Assembly (NCBI GenBank): GCA_007741555.1
Contig: CP036526.1
Location: 5,146,001-5,210,000, forward strand
Direction: 5' to 3'
Source of the DNA: Stieleria marina
GTDB taxonomy: Bacteria; Planctomycetota; Planctomycetia; Pirellulales; Pirellulaceae
Length of the DNA: 64,000 nt
Shown here: positions 8,419-17,195 of the stretch, in pieces
Position numbering within the stretch: position 1 is the stretch's first letter
Layout of the letters: every line of letters begins with the position of its first letter
Made by a program: the position numbers and the translations under genes
The notes under the pieces: generated by a model
The model's input: the letters and a program-made list of their open reading frames with translations, nothing else
Told to the model about the DNA's origin: nothing
The model's database searches: none

Positions 8419-9546
8419 ATGCCAACTTCGCCCAATTTCAAGCGAGTCGCGACCAAACGAGGCCGCGGTAGTCGCGCTTCCGCACTCCCCAATAACGCCA
8501 GCCGCGCAACGGCCCTGGCCAACCATGCTCAACGCGATTCGGTTCTGCCGACGACCGCTTTTGACGCTTCGCCTTTGCCAATGACCCAAGCCTTGGCCAG
8601 CGGCAACTCAGACTTGGCCAGCGGCAACTCAGACTTGGCCAGCAGCGTCTCGGCCCCGACCATGTCGGCCCAAGTGATTCGACAAGATGAATCGGCACAT
8701 CCGCTGGATGGTCCGGCACCGACGGGGCGACGAATCAATACAACGATTTCGACTCAGAGTGTTCGATGTGCGATGTCGGTGATTCCTGTACGGATCGACC
8801 AGACTCCCGGAGAAATCTGCGAAACACCAGGTTGCACAGTCGATCGTGTGAACGGAACGATTTCCATCACGATGCAGCGTGACGAACAACTGCCAACGCG
8901 GATGGTTGTCATCGCGGCCAACTTGAACGGACGCTTCCCCACGTTTGCAACCCTGCGGATCGCCGATCAGTACCGCATGGACGGGCAGTTGCGTATCGAA
9001 GGAACGATAGTCAATGAACCAGCCGATGATTTCCTTTCGGCTCAAAAACTATCGCCGCGAATCGAAGCTCAGAATTTTTCGTTCGGCTATGGCGCTCCAC
9101 GCGAAGTGCTCAAACAATGGGAATCGATCGGTGTCATCCGGCGTTATCTGGTCGATCGCATTTTGACCTGCCCCGGTTGCAATTCGATTCCTACTTGGCG
9201 AAACGCGTGTCCCGGTTGCGGAAGTGCACGTTTTGAAACCCGACAATTGATCCATCACTTTGCCTGTGCCCACATCGGCGAAACGCATTCGTTTGAGACG
9301 CCCGAAGGCGGATTGAGCTGCCCAAAATGCCGAGCCAAACATTTGATCGTCGGCGCCGACTTTCAGTACACATCGGGACCATTGGAGTGTCTGGATTGTG
9401 CTGAATCTGGGTGCCAACCCGTATTAGGTTGCATGTGTCATCGGTGCATGCATCGGTTCGCCCCCTCAGAAGCAACGGAGATGGAAGTCCATGGATACCA
9501 TTTTGAAAGAATGGACCTATTGGATCTCGTCGCTGCATCTCAATGA
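8419..9546 (+). CDS. TackOD1-domain zinc-binding protein of the exopolysaccharide operon
   Basis: 375 residues from the ATG at 8419, which has a GAGGA ribosome site 6 bases ahead; a GTG at 8329 overlapping the previous stop would add 30 poorly supported residues. The first 90 residues are low-complexity (Ala, Asn, Ser), including a short tandem repeat. A central part (residues of about 110-235) is of unknown fold. From about residue 245 the protein has four CxxC-type pairs (CPGC, CPGC, CPKC, CLDC plus a final CHRC) with HHFACAHIGETHSF between, the layout of the thaumarchaeal output domain TackOD1, a zinc-ribbon array also found in bacteria. It overlaps the next GT2 gene by 56 bases. It probably regulates or scaffolds the glycosyltransferase; the mechanism is unknown. 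Confidence 0.8.
   Translation: MPTSPNFKRVATKRGRGSRASALPNNASRATALANHAQRDSVLPTTAFDASPLPMTQALASGNSDLASGNSDLASSVSAPTMSAQVIRQDESAHPLDGPAPTGRRINTTISTQSVRCAMSVIPVRIDQTPGEICETPGCTVDRVNGTISITMQRDEQLPTRMVVIAANLNGRFPTFATLRIADQYRMDGQLRIEGTIVNEPADDFLSAQKLSPRIEAQNFSFGYGAPREVLKQWESIGVIRRYLVDRILTCPGCNSIPTWRNACPGCGSARFETRQLIHHFACAHIGETHSFETPEGGLSCPKCRAKHLIVGADFQYTSGPLECLDCAESGCQPVLGCMCHRCMHRFAPSEATEMEVHGYHFERMDLLDLVAASQ
8593..8643 (+). repeat. 21-base tandem repeat, 2.4 copies, in the TackOD1 gene
   Basis: Two identical 21-base units (8593-8613 and 8614-8634) and a partial third encode LASGNSD-LASGNSD-LAS. The unit length is a multiple of three, so copy-number change would keep the frame. It lies in the low-complexity N-terminal tail. 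Confidence 0.9.
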
Positions 9547-10783
9547 GCTGCTGCTGATCCTCAGTCCCATCTTGCTGGTTGATGGACCGCGCTACTTGCT
9601 CGGTTCGCTGCTGATCGCTCTATCCGACGGAATCAATCAGTGCTGGGACTGGGTGACACGGCGCGATCGATCGCCCACGTTTAGCCATGCGCCAAGCGTC
9701 TGCGTGATCATCGCTGGCCTGAACGAAGCCGATTCCCTACCGCGCACCTTGGAATCCTTGCTGGGCACTTATCCCGGACTGCAGACAATCGTCGTCGACG
9801 ATGGGTCGACGGACGAAATGACGCAAGTCGCCAATGATGTCGCGGTGACACGCAATGATCTCAGCGTGATCACGATGCCCACCCGTGGCGGCAAATCGTC
9901 TGCTCTTAATGCTGCGTTGCCATTCACTTCAGCGGACATCGTGATTTGTGTCGACAGTGATTCTCACCTCGCTGAAAATGCGATTTGGGAAGTGGTTCAA
10001 CCCTTTGCCGATGCAAGCGTGGCGGCGGTTTCTGGTTCGATCCAGATCCGCAATTCGTTTACCAATTTGGTATCGCGTTTCCAATCGCTGGAATACATGC
10101 GATGCATTTTCATTGGCCGAATGTTCACGTGTCGGTTGGGAACGCTGGGCATTGCATCAGGAGCGTTTGCCGCATTTCGGCGCGAAGTCATTGCCCAGAT
10201 GGGAGCCTGGGACGTCGGACCGGGCGAAGACGCGGATTTGGTGCTTCGAATCCGCAAAGCGGGTCACAACGTCGTCTTTGCGCCCTATGCCCAGTGCTTA
10301 ACAAACGCGGTCACCAAATGGTCTGCTTTAACACGGCAACGCCGACGCTGGGAATGGGCCGTGGTCACCCTAGAGATGCGAAAGCACCTCGATTTGGCGA
10401 ACCCGCTACAGAAAAACTTTCGCTTCAACAATTTGCTGATGCTGATGGATCGCTGGGCCTATAGCGTCGTGCTCCAGTACAGCTTTGCAGCCTACATCAT
10501 CTGGGTCACTTGGCATTTCCACGAACATACGTTGTTTCAGTTTGGCCTTTTCTACGCCGTCTACGTCTGTTTTGAAATCTTGCAGTTGCTGGTTGTCCTG
10601 CTCTATTCGATGGACCGCCGGACCGTTTTGAAACTCGCTTGGATCATGCCATTCATGCCGTTCTACTATTTGTATCTGCGGCTAATCACCCTTTGGGCTG
10701 TCACCGAAGAACTAGTCGATCGCCCCAGTTACCGCGACAGTTTTGTCCCGCAGCATGTCCGACAGGTCACTTGGCACTGGTAA
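9491..10783 (+). CDS. Membrane-bound processive glycosyltransferase family 2
   Basis: 430 residues. An N-terminal membrane segment (LNELLLILSPILLVDGPRYLLGSLLIAL) is followed by a GT-A domain with VVDDGS at 101-106, CVDSDS at 153-158 (DxD), GED at 245-247 (catalytic base region) and QRRRW at 283-287 (QxxRW), the full motif set of processive synthases such as cellulose, hyaluronan, PNAG or alginate synthases. Several membrane helices follow (about 320-420). No PilZ domain is attached. The ATG at 9491 overlaps the end of the TackOD1 gene by 56 bases, with GGAG ahead. With the HlyD-like adaptor this makes a minimal surface-polysaccharide synthesis and export operon. The sugar cannot be told from sequence. 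Confidence 0.9.
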   Translation: MDTILKEWTYWISSLHLNELLLILSPILLVDGPRYLLGSLLIALSDGINQCWDWVTRRDRSPTFSHAPSVCVIIAGLNEADSLPRTLESLLGTYPGLQTIVVDDGSTDEMTQVANDVAVTRNDLSVITMPTRGGKSSALNAALPFTSADIVICVDSDSHLAENAIWEVVQPFADASVAAVSGSIQIRNSFTNLVSRFQSLEYMRCIFIGRMFTCRLGTLGIASGAFAAFRREVIAQMGAWDVGPGEDADLVLRIRKAGHNVVFAPYAQCLTNAVTKWSALTRQRRRWEWAVVTLEMRKHLDLANPLQKNFRFNNLLMLMDRWAYSVVLQYSFAAYIIWVTWHFHEHTLFQFGLFYAVYVCFEILQLLVVLLYSMDRRTVLKLAWIMPFMPFYYLYLRLITLWAVTEELVDRPSYRDSFVPQHVRQVTWHW

Positions 10784-12923
10784 GTGTTTGCCAGCCCCGG
10801 CGGGAAGTCGGGCGGGTCATCTTTTGCCCCGGCAATTCAGCTGCTCGGTCACGCATCAATTTGCACGACCGGTAGTCATGGATTGCCAAACCTGCAAACG
10901 AAAGGTGCTTTTTGAATTGATATTCGGCCAGCTGAGTCTGTGACAAAAAATACGGCCAGCTTTCGTCCGCAAAAGTCAATTTGTCAGGCATGGTTGCGTC
11001 AGCCTGGACGATCAAATGAGGAAAGGCCATCACCGAATCGTTGATCACAACCGGTTTGATGTTGGACCACTGCGGATCACGGCGAAGCAGCCCGATCAAA
11101 GAACTCTGCGTCGCGGCAGCTTTGCGTGGATTGGCACCGAACGCTGATGCCACGCGACAGATCGCTTCGATGGCTGGGTTTTCGTTTGAAGCCAAAGCGA
11201 ATCGATCGACGTCGATGCCAACATGAATGTGATCGTCGTCGCTAACGACACGCAGTCGGTTGCCGGCAATGTGACTGAGAGCCGCGTAGTGTGATGCGGG
11301 ACCGCGAACCGCTGCTTGAAATTCTTGCCGCGACTGCCCAACGGCGAACCAGACGCGAGTGGGTTCGGCAGAGTGTGTCTCGACCCCCAGATACAATTCG
11401 ACACCGCCCGATTCGTCTGCATACTGCAGTAGTTTTGCCGCGTGAGCGATCATTCCGTCAGCCCCGAGTGCGGCATCGCGGTAGTTCATCACGCCGACAT
11501 TGTCGACGATGTCCAGCAGATGATAGCTGGCGGACTTTCGTTCGCCTTCAAACGTCACCGCCCCAATCGTCTTGCCGTATGAATCCTGATCCTGAAGCCA
11601 GAACGGAATGTCGACGCCAAACTGAACTCGCGGCCAAGTACCGCTAACCCGTCGCTGACACTCTCGGTTGAGTTCCAAAAACTCTCGAAGTATCTGTTCT
11701 CTCCCCGAGGGATCATGCCAGAGCGTCAACAAGTATGGCTCGTTGTCGAAATGAATCCCATCGAACTGTTCGGCCGTCGGATGGCCATCATTGAACTGCA
11801 GTACCGCGTCGACGATCGACAACGGTAGATGATGAAACCTGGCTTGGGCAAACTGCGGATCGCCGTCCAACGCATGGATCCTAATTCCCGCGCCATGTAC
11901 CAACCGAATCAACTGCCGCAAATCCTGCTCTCGTTCGATTCGGCAATGCGTTGCGCCCGCAAGGCTGCCGTCCTCTGTCGATTGCATCGCGGGGGGTGAA
12001 TCGATCGTGTAGGGAAGCTGCGCCCAAACCGTTTTGATTCGCTGTTCTTGGCAGAAATCAATGAACCGTTTGGTTTCCAATTGACTGTCCAGCAGCTGTT
12101 TTGTTTGCCAGAGCCACAGCGCACGACCGGGCGAAAGCTCACTCGGTCCGGCATTGTTTTGCAAGTACCAGTCAACATTCGCGACTGTTTTTGCATGAAT
12201 GCCAGAATCGTCGCGTAGAGTGTTTACGCCGGCACTCAGTGATGCTGGCGTCTCCTGGAGTGCTGGTGCTTTCTGGACCGCTACAAGCCGACGCCTATCA
12301 GGTTGGTTTCCATTGGTCTGCGTTGCACGAGTCACGCAAAATTCGATTTCGTCGATGCAGACGATTGCTTTTGACGGTGTGTCGAAGTTTAAAATCAGAC
12401 CACCCAGCCGTTGCAAATTCAGTGAATGCGCTTCGCTGAGCGGAACAAAAACCTGCTGCCAATCCTGGGTGACACCGCCCATCAAGAATTCGTCGATGCC
12501 TCCGATTGCAACAGAATCGTCTTCGGCGATCCAGTCGTCATCGGCCAGACGCACTGTAAACTGTTCGCCGCCAGCAGTGCCTCGGACCCAAAACGACAGA
12601 TACCGCGCCTGTGAAACGTCCAGGTACTTTGGCTCTGCCGCGGTATGGTCAAAAAAGTGAATCCAAAGTCCGCAGTACCCAAAGTCTTCACGCTCGGCCG
12701 TAATCTGCATTCCCAGACCGTTTCGCCCAACCGATGCGTTGGGGGTTCGTTTGCACGAAGCCTTTGAGGGTTCCAATTCAAACGTATTTCGATAACCGCG
12801 TAACTGGTTCTGAGTCCCATCAAAACTATCCGCCAACAACCTGGGCGAAGCTTCGGCTGCGTACGTGACGTTGCAAGACGCGATCACGAAAGCAAAAACG
12901 ACAGAACAGCGAGTGAATTTCAT
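10767..12923 (-). CDS. Secreted glycoside hydrolase-like protein (carbohydrate-binding N-domain plus TIM-barrel-like domain)
   Basis: 718 residues from the ATG at 12923, which begins a clear signal peptide (MKFTRCSVVFAFVIASCNVTYAAEA). Residues of about 25-190 resemble a CIA30/CBM-type jelly roll (LSFWVRG, WQQVFVPLSE, IDEIEF). From about 260 a barrel-like sequence follows: ALWLWQTKQLL, IKTVWAQLPY, LVHGAGIRIHALDGDP, and FDGIHFDNEPYLL, where the Asp/Glu of DNEPY would suit a catalytic acid, then GVMNYRDAA and LGVETH. I cannot assign a numbered family. The 3' end overlaps that of the GT2 gene by 17 bases (convergent). A natural guess is that it trims or degrades the polysaccharide made next door, as many synthase operons keep a hydrolase nearby. 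Confidence 0.7.
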   Translation of the reverse strand: MKFTRCSVVFAFVIASCNVTYAAEASPRLLADSFDGTQNQLRGYRNTFELEPSKASCKRTPNASVGRNGLGMQITAEREDFGYCGLWIHFFDHTAAEPKYLDVSQARYLSFWVRGTAGGEQFTVRLADDDWIAEDDSVAIGGIDEFLMGGVTQDWQQVFVPLSEAHSLNLQRLGGLILNFDTPSKAIVCIDEIEFCVTRATQTNGNQPDRRRLVAVQKAPALQETPASLSAGVNTLRDDSGIHAKTVANVDWYLQNNAGPSELSPGRALWLWQTKQLLDSQLETKRFIDFCQEQRIKTVWAQLPYTIDSPPAMQSTEDGSLAGATHCRIEREQDLRQLIRLVHGAGIRIHALDGDPQFAQARFHHLPLSIVDAVLQFNDGHPTAEQFDGIHFDNEPYLLTLWHDPSGREQILREFLELNRECQRRVSGTWPRVQFGVDIPFWLQDQDSYGKTIGAVTFEGERKSASYHLLDIVDNVGVMNYRDAALGADGMIAHAAKLLQYADESGGVELYLGVETHSAEPTRVWFAVGQSRQEFQAAVRGPASHYAALSHIAGNRLRVVSDDDHIHVGIDVDRFALASNENPAIEAICRVASAFGANPRKAAATQSSLIGLLRRDPQWSNIKPVVINDSVMAFPHLIVQADATMPDKLTFADESWPYFLSQTQLAEYQFKKHLSFAGLAIHDYRSCKLMRDRAAELPGQKMTRPTSRRGWQTLTSAK

Positions 12924-12980
12924 AATCAAAACGTTTTCGGAAAGAGGCGAATTCATTGCCACCGGTCGGCGACAAAAACT

Positions 12981-13814
12981 CTATTTCGCCGTGAGAGTAA
13001 ATTCGGGACTGCAGTGGTAGTCGCTGGTGTCCGTCAAGACGCTGCCGGTTTGCAGGGCTGCGCCGGCGGCACTCGATTTCGGTCGCACCAGCATTAACAA
13101 GAACTGCGTGCCGGGAGCCGTATGTAGATTGCCGATGCGTGCGATGCCACTGAATCGCTTTTTGTCCGTCGAACGGCGAAGCGATGACTGCACCCACCAG
13201 GGCGAATTTTCTTCGGCAACACGCACTAACAAACTCGGGCGATCATTGGCCGGAACATCCAACGCCCAAGAAACACTCTGCGCTCTCTTCGCCGTTGATC
13301 CCGGCTTGGGTGACACCAACGTTGCCGGAAAGGTGGCGGGAACAGAATCCATAATCGGCGGCGTCGCTTTCGGATTGTTGCCAGTGAAAACGGTGATGAC
13401 ATGTGAATAGGAGATTCCAGGTGGCAGGTTTTCCCACGAATCGCCAGCCCGTACTTTCTTAGCGGACGCGGCGTCTTTGGCATCCAGTACGGTCACTTGA
13501 AAGCAGGTGCCCGTCGGCGTCTGTTCGTTGCCGAATCTGACGCCGACTTCATAGCGATTCGGTCCGCGAAAAACGCCCTCGTCCAACACCCACCAAAGAC
13601 TGCCTTCGGCTAGCGATCGCACGGCAACCATCGGCTTGAACTGGCTGGTCGTTTTAACAACCACCACTTCTCGGATCCCAACGGTACCAGCATCGAGCGG
13701 TGCTTCAATTTCTCCGAGCGACCAAGGATCGCCTGCAAGCAAGCAATTCGGGGACAAGCTCATCGCGGCAAATACAAAACCCACAACTCCGGTGTAGAGC
13801 CGAAACGCTGACAT
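12981..13814 (-). CDS. Secreted protein with two copies of an unnamed module
   Basis: 277 residues from the ATG at 13814, preceded by TTGGAGAAAC (good ribosome site); the open frame reaches back to 13856 but the signal peptide starts here (MSAFRLYTGVVGFVFAAMSLSPNCLLAGD). The mature part holds two related halves. The first has SLWWVLDEGVF...YEVGVRFGNEQTPTGTCFQVTVL; the second has SPWWVQSSLRR...FSGIARIGNLHTAPGTQFLLMLV. Both share WWV, an R-x-GN segment, T-x-x-GT-x-F and a closing hydrophobic strand, so a gene-internal duplication is likely. I do not recognise the domain. It lies 57 bases before the glycosidase-like gene and is probably co-transcribed with it. Confidence 0.7.
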   Translation of the reverse strand: MSAFRLYTGVVGFVFAAMSLSPNCLLAGDPWSLGEIEAPLDAGTVGIREVVVVKTTSQFKPMVAVRSLAEGSLWWVLDEGVFRGPNRYEVGVRFGNEQTPTGTCFQVTVLDAKDAASAKKVRAGDSWENLPPGISYSHVITVFTGNNPKATPPIMDSVPATFPATLVSPKPGSTAKRAQSVSWALDVPANDRPSLLVRVAEENSPWWVQSSLRRSTDKKRFSGIARIGNLHTAPGTQFLLMLVRPKSSAAGAALQTGSVLTDTSDYHCSPEFTLTAK

Positions 13815-14327
13815 GATTGTTTCTCCAATCGAAAACGAAAATTTGAGGGAAAACATTCTCCCCTCGATTGGAAGGTATCACTTCACCCAAATTTGGCTGC
13901 GCAAAAACGCTGGCAGAGATCCGAATCACACTCGATGCGGCGAGGTGGAAGCGAACAGCGATTCTGTGTCGTCAGCAGAATCAACGCGAGTTAGCAAAGA
14001 TGTGCCGGTCGTCGGCAATCTGACAACAAGGACTTGAACAACCGTCGCCTGAACGAATCGGAATGATCCAAAGAACCGCGCGTCGGTGCAATGACTTTGG
14101 CCCGCCTGGTTTGGCTTGCATCCCAAACGCTGAAAATTAAAATGCATCTCTGTTGAGATGAGCGCCGCTCAGATCTGAGAAAGGCACTGACTGGACCGAC
14201 GCGGTTCGTTGCCTATCAGTCGACGACACTCGTCGCAGACATCCGACAGACAACACTGCTGGTGATGGCCCGCAGTCAGCGGGCGTTTACAAAATATCGA
14301 ACCGATTGGTGCTCGTTGCCGGCGACC
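13815..14327. other. Intergenic stretch of about 510 bases
   Basis: Short open frames exist on both strands but none has a recognisable protein, ribosome site or neighbour coupling. I see no strong hairpin or repeat. It probably contains the promoter of the secreted duplicated-module gene on the minus strand. Confidence 0.4.
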
Positions 14328-14774
14328 TTACTTGGTCAATTTCGTTAGCAACAAGAAAATCGTGAAGACCGTGGTCACAGCAATGACTCCGGCGGCCAAC
14401 CAGCGATGCGCCGGGTTTTCCCAGGTCGGGCTGACAATCTCGCGTTCGTAGAGGCTGCGAAATTTTTCACGCTGCGTTTCAGAATCGTACACGCCGTCTT
14501 CGACCAACTCGCTCAATCCATATTGCAACGAATACTCGACCACTCCAAACAGCGTATGCGCTGAATCGGTTGCGTCGATCCCTCTGCCTTCGAAATACCA
14601 GAGCTGATTGCCGAAACTTGTCTCGGTCTCTTGACGATCATCCACGCATCGGATCTGAAGAACCCGGCTACGTCGAGGACAGAACCTTGCTCGTTCCATT
14701 GCACGTTCACAGTCCAGCGTAACCTGTTTGACTGTGGCTTCAGAGAAACGTCTTACTCGGGTTTCGGCGCCCAC
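14328..14774 (-). CDS. Hypothetical tail-anchored membrane protein
   Basis: 148 residues. A soluble part of about 120 residues with a strand-rich middle (TSFGNQLWYFEGRGIDATDSAHTLFGVVEYSLQYGL) ends in one membrane helix (RWLAAGVIAVTTVFTIFLLLTKL) and two lysines, the pattern of a C-terminal anchor facing the cytoplasm. No family is recognised. No partner gene is evident: 352 bases separate it from the divergent histidine kinase and 513 bases from the gene downstream. The coherent membrane anchor and length argue for a real gene. Confidence 0.55.
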   Translation of the reverse strand: MGAETRVRRFSEATVKQVTLDCERAMERARFCPRRSRVLQIRCVDDRQETETSFGNQLWYFEGRGIDATDSAHTLFGVVEYSLQYGLSELVEDGVYDSETQREKFRSLYEREIVSPTWENPAHRWLAAGVIAVTTVFTIFLLLTKLTK

Positions 14775-15126
14775 CAGATTGATCTCCTATTTGTCTATTG
14801 AAGCTTGGAATTACCTTGGCATTTTCCACCCGCCTGAATTCTATTATTGCCGCTATCGCGATCCAAGTCACCACCATAAGGGAGGCTTGCGACCCCTTTC
14901 CGCCCAGATTCTCTTTCGGCTCTTGATTGATAAAAGAACTCCAAATTCGGTTCGCCCATCACGGCGATTCAGCAAAGTCCCGCTAAGATGTTCTTTTGCA
15001 TGGTGGTGCGGCGAACAAAAGCTGCGCAATCCCGCACCTTTTGGCGGGCGCCCACCGCAAAATCGGGTAAACGCCGCGGTCATGCGTTTCGTTGTCAGCC
15101 ACCTCAACTACTTTGACTAAGCACGC
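14775..15126. other. 352-base intergenic region, GC-rich and possibly structured
   Basis: Lies between the divergently transcribed hypothetical membrane gene and the histidine kinase. No convincing protein is encoded. A 7-base stem (GGTGCGG / CCGCACC, with about 21 bases between) sits near 15004-15038, followed by a GCGGGCGCCCACCGC stretch. It does not fit tmRNA, RNase P RNA, SRP RNA or a riboswitch class I know. Confidence 0.35.
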
Positions 15127-16116
15127 ATGCTGGAAAGACGTTCACTAAAAGCCCCTGTCGCGCTGGGGGTGGTCCTCATCGTCTTGGTGGTGGTGTTCGC
15201 CGCTATCTGGATTTTGGCCAACCTGCTGGTCGCGACTCAGACCGAAACATCGCGGACTGTGTTTTGGGTCTTTCTGGCAATCGGTTCGGTGTTGCTGGCG
15301 AGTATCTTGGCAGGCGTGATCGCCTACCTGACGCTGACCGTCAAAGCGTTTCGGTTGAACCAACGGCAGTCCAATTTCATCGACTCGGTGACTCATGAAC
15401 TGAAGAGCCCAATCGCTTCGTTGAAACTGTATTTGCAGACGATGACGCACCGAGCGGTCGACATCGAACAGCAGCAAGATTTTCACCGCATCATGCTCGA
15501 GGACGTGGAGCGACTTGATTCACTTATCAACCACCTGCTAGACGTCGCCCGCATTGATCGCGGGTTGGATGTCGCGGACGTGCAATCGATTCAGCTGGAC
15601 CAGTTGTTGCGGCAGTGCGGTGACGCAGCCAGCGTGCGCTACAAGCTTCCTCGCGACACGGTCAGCGTCGATTCGCCACCGGTCACCGTGGTCACGCAAT
15701 TGATCCAACTGGAAATCCTGTTCCGCAACCTGATCGACAATGCTGTGAAATACGGTGGCACGCCGCCCAAAGTCATCATTCGCGTGGTCCCTGACAATAA
15801 CGAACAGGTCGTAGTCAGCGTGATTGATAACGGCCCAGGCATTCCAGCGAATCAGCGGCGAAAAGTGTTTGGCCGGTTCGTGCGATTGGGCAACGAACTG
15901 GAGCGCAGTACGCCGGGTACCGGACTGGGGCTGTACCTGGTTCGCACAGTTAGCAAGGCGATTGGAGGAAGTGTTCGCGTCCGCGATCGCAGCGAAACCG
16001 AGGGGACCGACGTGACCGGCACCGAGTTCGAAGTGACCCTTAAGGGGATCGTTAGCGAAGAACCTGACAACGGAGCAACGCCGACGTACGAACCGCCACC
16101 AGATGCGACCTATTGA
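15127..16116 (+). CDS. Two-component sensor histidine kinase with two membrane helices
   Basis: 329 residues. Two membrane helices (about 11-35 and 46-72) enclose only about ten residues, so there is almost no external sensor domain. HisKA follows with the phospho-acceptor His in SVTHELKSPIASLKLYL, then HATPase: N box NLIDNAVKYGG, G1 VIDNGPGIP, F box and G2 GTGLGLYLV. The C-terminus is a short Pro/Asp tail. It phosphorylates the OmpR-type regulator encoded 90 bases downstream. A kinase with so small an external loop probably senses the membrane itself or a partner protein. Confidence 0.92.
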   Translation: MLERRSLKAPVALGVVLIVLVVVFAAIWILANLLVATQTETSRTVFWVFLAIGSVLLASILAGVIAYLTLTVKAFRLNQRQSNFIDSVTHELKSPIASLKLYLQTMTHRAVDIEQQQDFHRIMLEDVERLDSLINHLLDVARIDRGLDVADVQSIQLDQLLRQCGDAASVRYKLPRDTVSVDSPPVTVVTQLIQLEILFRNLIDNAVKYGGTPPKVIIRVVPDNNEQVVVSVIDNGPGIPANQRRKVFGRFVRLGNELERSTPGTGLGLYLVRTVSKAIGGSVRVRDRSETEGTDVTGTEFEVTLKGIVSEEPDNGATPTYEPPPDATY

Positions 16117-16206
16117 TCCACTTGGATCAACGTAGGCATCGGCTTACGATAAAGCCTCGTCCTTAGTCATTCGATTCAACGTTTCTCTGCTCCCACGAAC
16201 CACGCC

Positions 16207-17025
16207 ATGCGTCCTCATATCCTGGTGGTCGAAGACGAACAGCACTTGGGCGTGGGGATCAAATACAACCTGGAAGCCGAAAGTTTCCGAGTAACGTTGG
16301 TCGAAGATGGCCCCACGGTTCTGAAACTGGTCGACGCGACCCCCGATGCTTACGATTTGATCGTGTTGGATCTGATGCTACCGGGAATGAGCGGTTACAC
16401 GGTTTGCGAAACGATACGTGACGCAGGAATGACCATCCCCGTGCTGATGCTTTCGGCTAGGACGTTGGCAGAAGACCGCACGCGTGGGTTCGACGCGGGC
16501 GCCAACCAATACATGAGCAAACCGTTTGAACTGGACGAACTGATTAGTCGCGTTAAAAATTTGCTCCAAACGTCGTCGCGAAACGAGCAACCGGTCCTCC
16601 CGCGCCGTGAAACGCTGGAAGTTTCGGAGACCGAATTTGGCGACGTTAAAGTCAACTTTGAAACTCACGAAGTCATTGTTGGCATCAATCACGTCCGCAT
16701 GAGCACCAAAGAGCTCAAACTGCTCAAGTACTTTGTCGAAAATCCCGATCGCGTGATCAATCGCAGTGAGCTTTTGGACAAAGTATGGGAAGTCTCCGGC
16801 AACCTACAAACACGCGCGGTCGATCAGTTTATCGCTAAGCTGCGGAAATACATCGAACCAGATCCTCGATCACCGATCCACTTGTTGACGATACGTGATG
16901 CGGGCTATCGCTTTATCCTGCATCCTCAGACGCCGGTCGAAAACACGGCAGATTCCGAGGACGAAAACAACGACAGCGAAGCAGCTGAAGACGCCGACGT
17001 AGCCGATAGCGAAGCCGACGACTGA
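16207..17025 (+). CDS. OmpR/PhoB-family response regulator with acidic C-terminal tail
   Basis: 272 residues. The receiver domain has the acidic pair VVEDEQ, the phospho-acceptor Asp in LIVLDLMLPGMSGY and Lys in MSKPFELDEL. A winged-helix DNA-binding domain follows at about 130-235 (MSTKELKLLKYFVENPDRVINRSELLDKVWE, RAVDQFIAKLRKYIE, IRDAGYRFI). About 30 strongly acidic residues (D/E/A/N) extend beyond the normal end, which is unusual for the family. It is the partner of the histidine kinase encoded just upstream and likely co-transcribed. Confidence 0.93.
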   Translation: MRPHILVVEDEQHLGVGIKYNLEAESFRVTLVEDGPTVLKLVDATPDAYDLIVLDLMLPGMSGYTVCETIRDAGMTIPVLMLSARTLAEDRTRGFDAGANQYMSKPFELDELISRVKNLLQTSSRNEQPVLPRRETLEVSETEFGDVKVNFETHEVIVGINHVRMSTKELKLLKYFVENPDRVINRSELLDKVWEVSGNLQTRAVDQFIAKLRKYIEPDPRSPIHLLTIRDAGYRFILHPQTPVENTADSEDENNDSEAAEDADVADSEADD

Positions 17026-17067
17026 GCTGCACTGCGAGTGCTTGGTGCGAACAAGATTTGCTTTCTG

Positions 17068-17105
17068 TGCAAATAGCTTTTTGCAAATAGCTTTCTGCAA
17101 ACAGC
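17068..17105 (+). repeat. 14-base tandem repeat, about 2.7 copies
   Basis: Three consecutive units, TGCAAATAGCTTTT, TGCAAATAGCTTTC and TGCAAACAGC (partial), lie between the stop of the response regulator and the shared terminator. They are non-coding. This is either recent slippage or a small protein/RNA-binding element in the 3' untranslated region. Confidence 0.8.
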
Positions 17106-17134
17106 ACGCCGGCAAGCACCGGGCTCCAACGAAA

Positions 17135-17165
17135 AAACTCGCTCCCGTCGATCGAGAGCGAGTTT
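17135..17165. terminator. Bidirectional intrinsic terminator between convergent genes
   Basis: A perfect 10-base inverted repeat (AAACTCGCTC at 17135-17144 and GAGCGAGTTT at 17156-17165) with an 11-base loop. It has a run of six A before it on the plus strand, which is the T tract for the minus strand. It lies 30 bases after the end of the DUF1598 gene (minus) and about 110 bases after the response regulator (plus). Confidence 0.88.
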
Positions 17166-17195
17166 AAAAGTCGTCGTAGGACGCCGCGTCAGCGA

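Noticed and set aside
13813-14147. Short open frames on both strands after the duplicated-module gene
   Set aside because: No start signal, no domain, and conflict between strands; treated as intergenic.
14868-15107. A 79-codon open frame on the minus strand (and a 130-codon one on plus) before the histidine kinase
   Set aside because: No recognisable protein, no ribosome site and no coupling to neighbours; the composition looks like translated GC-rich non-coding sequence.
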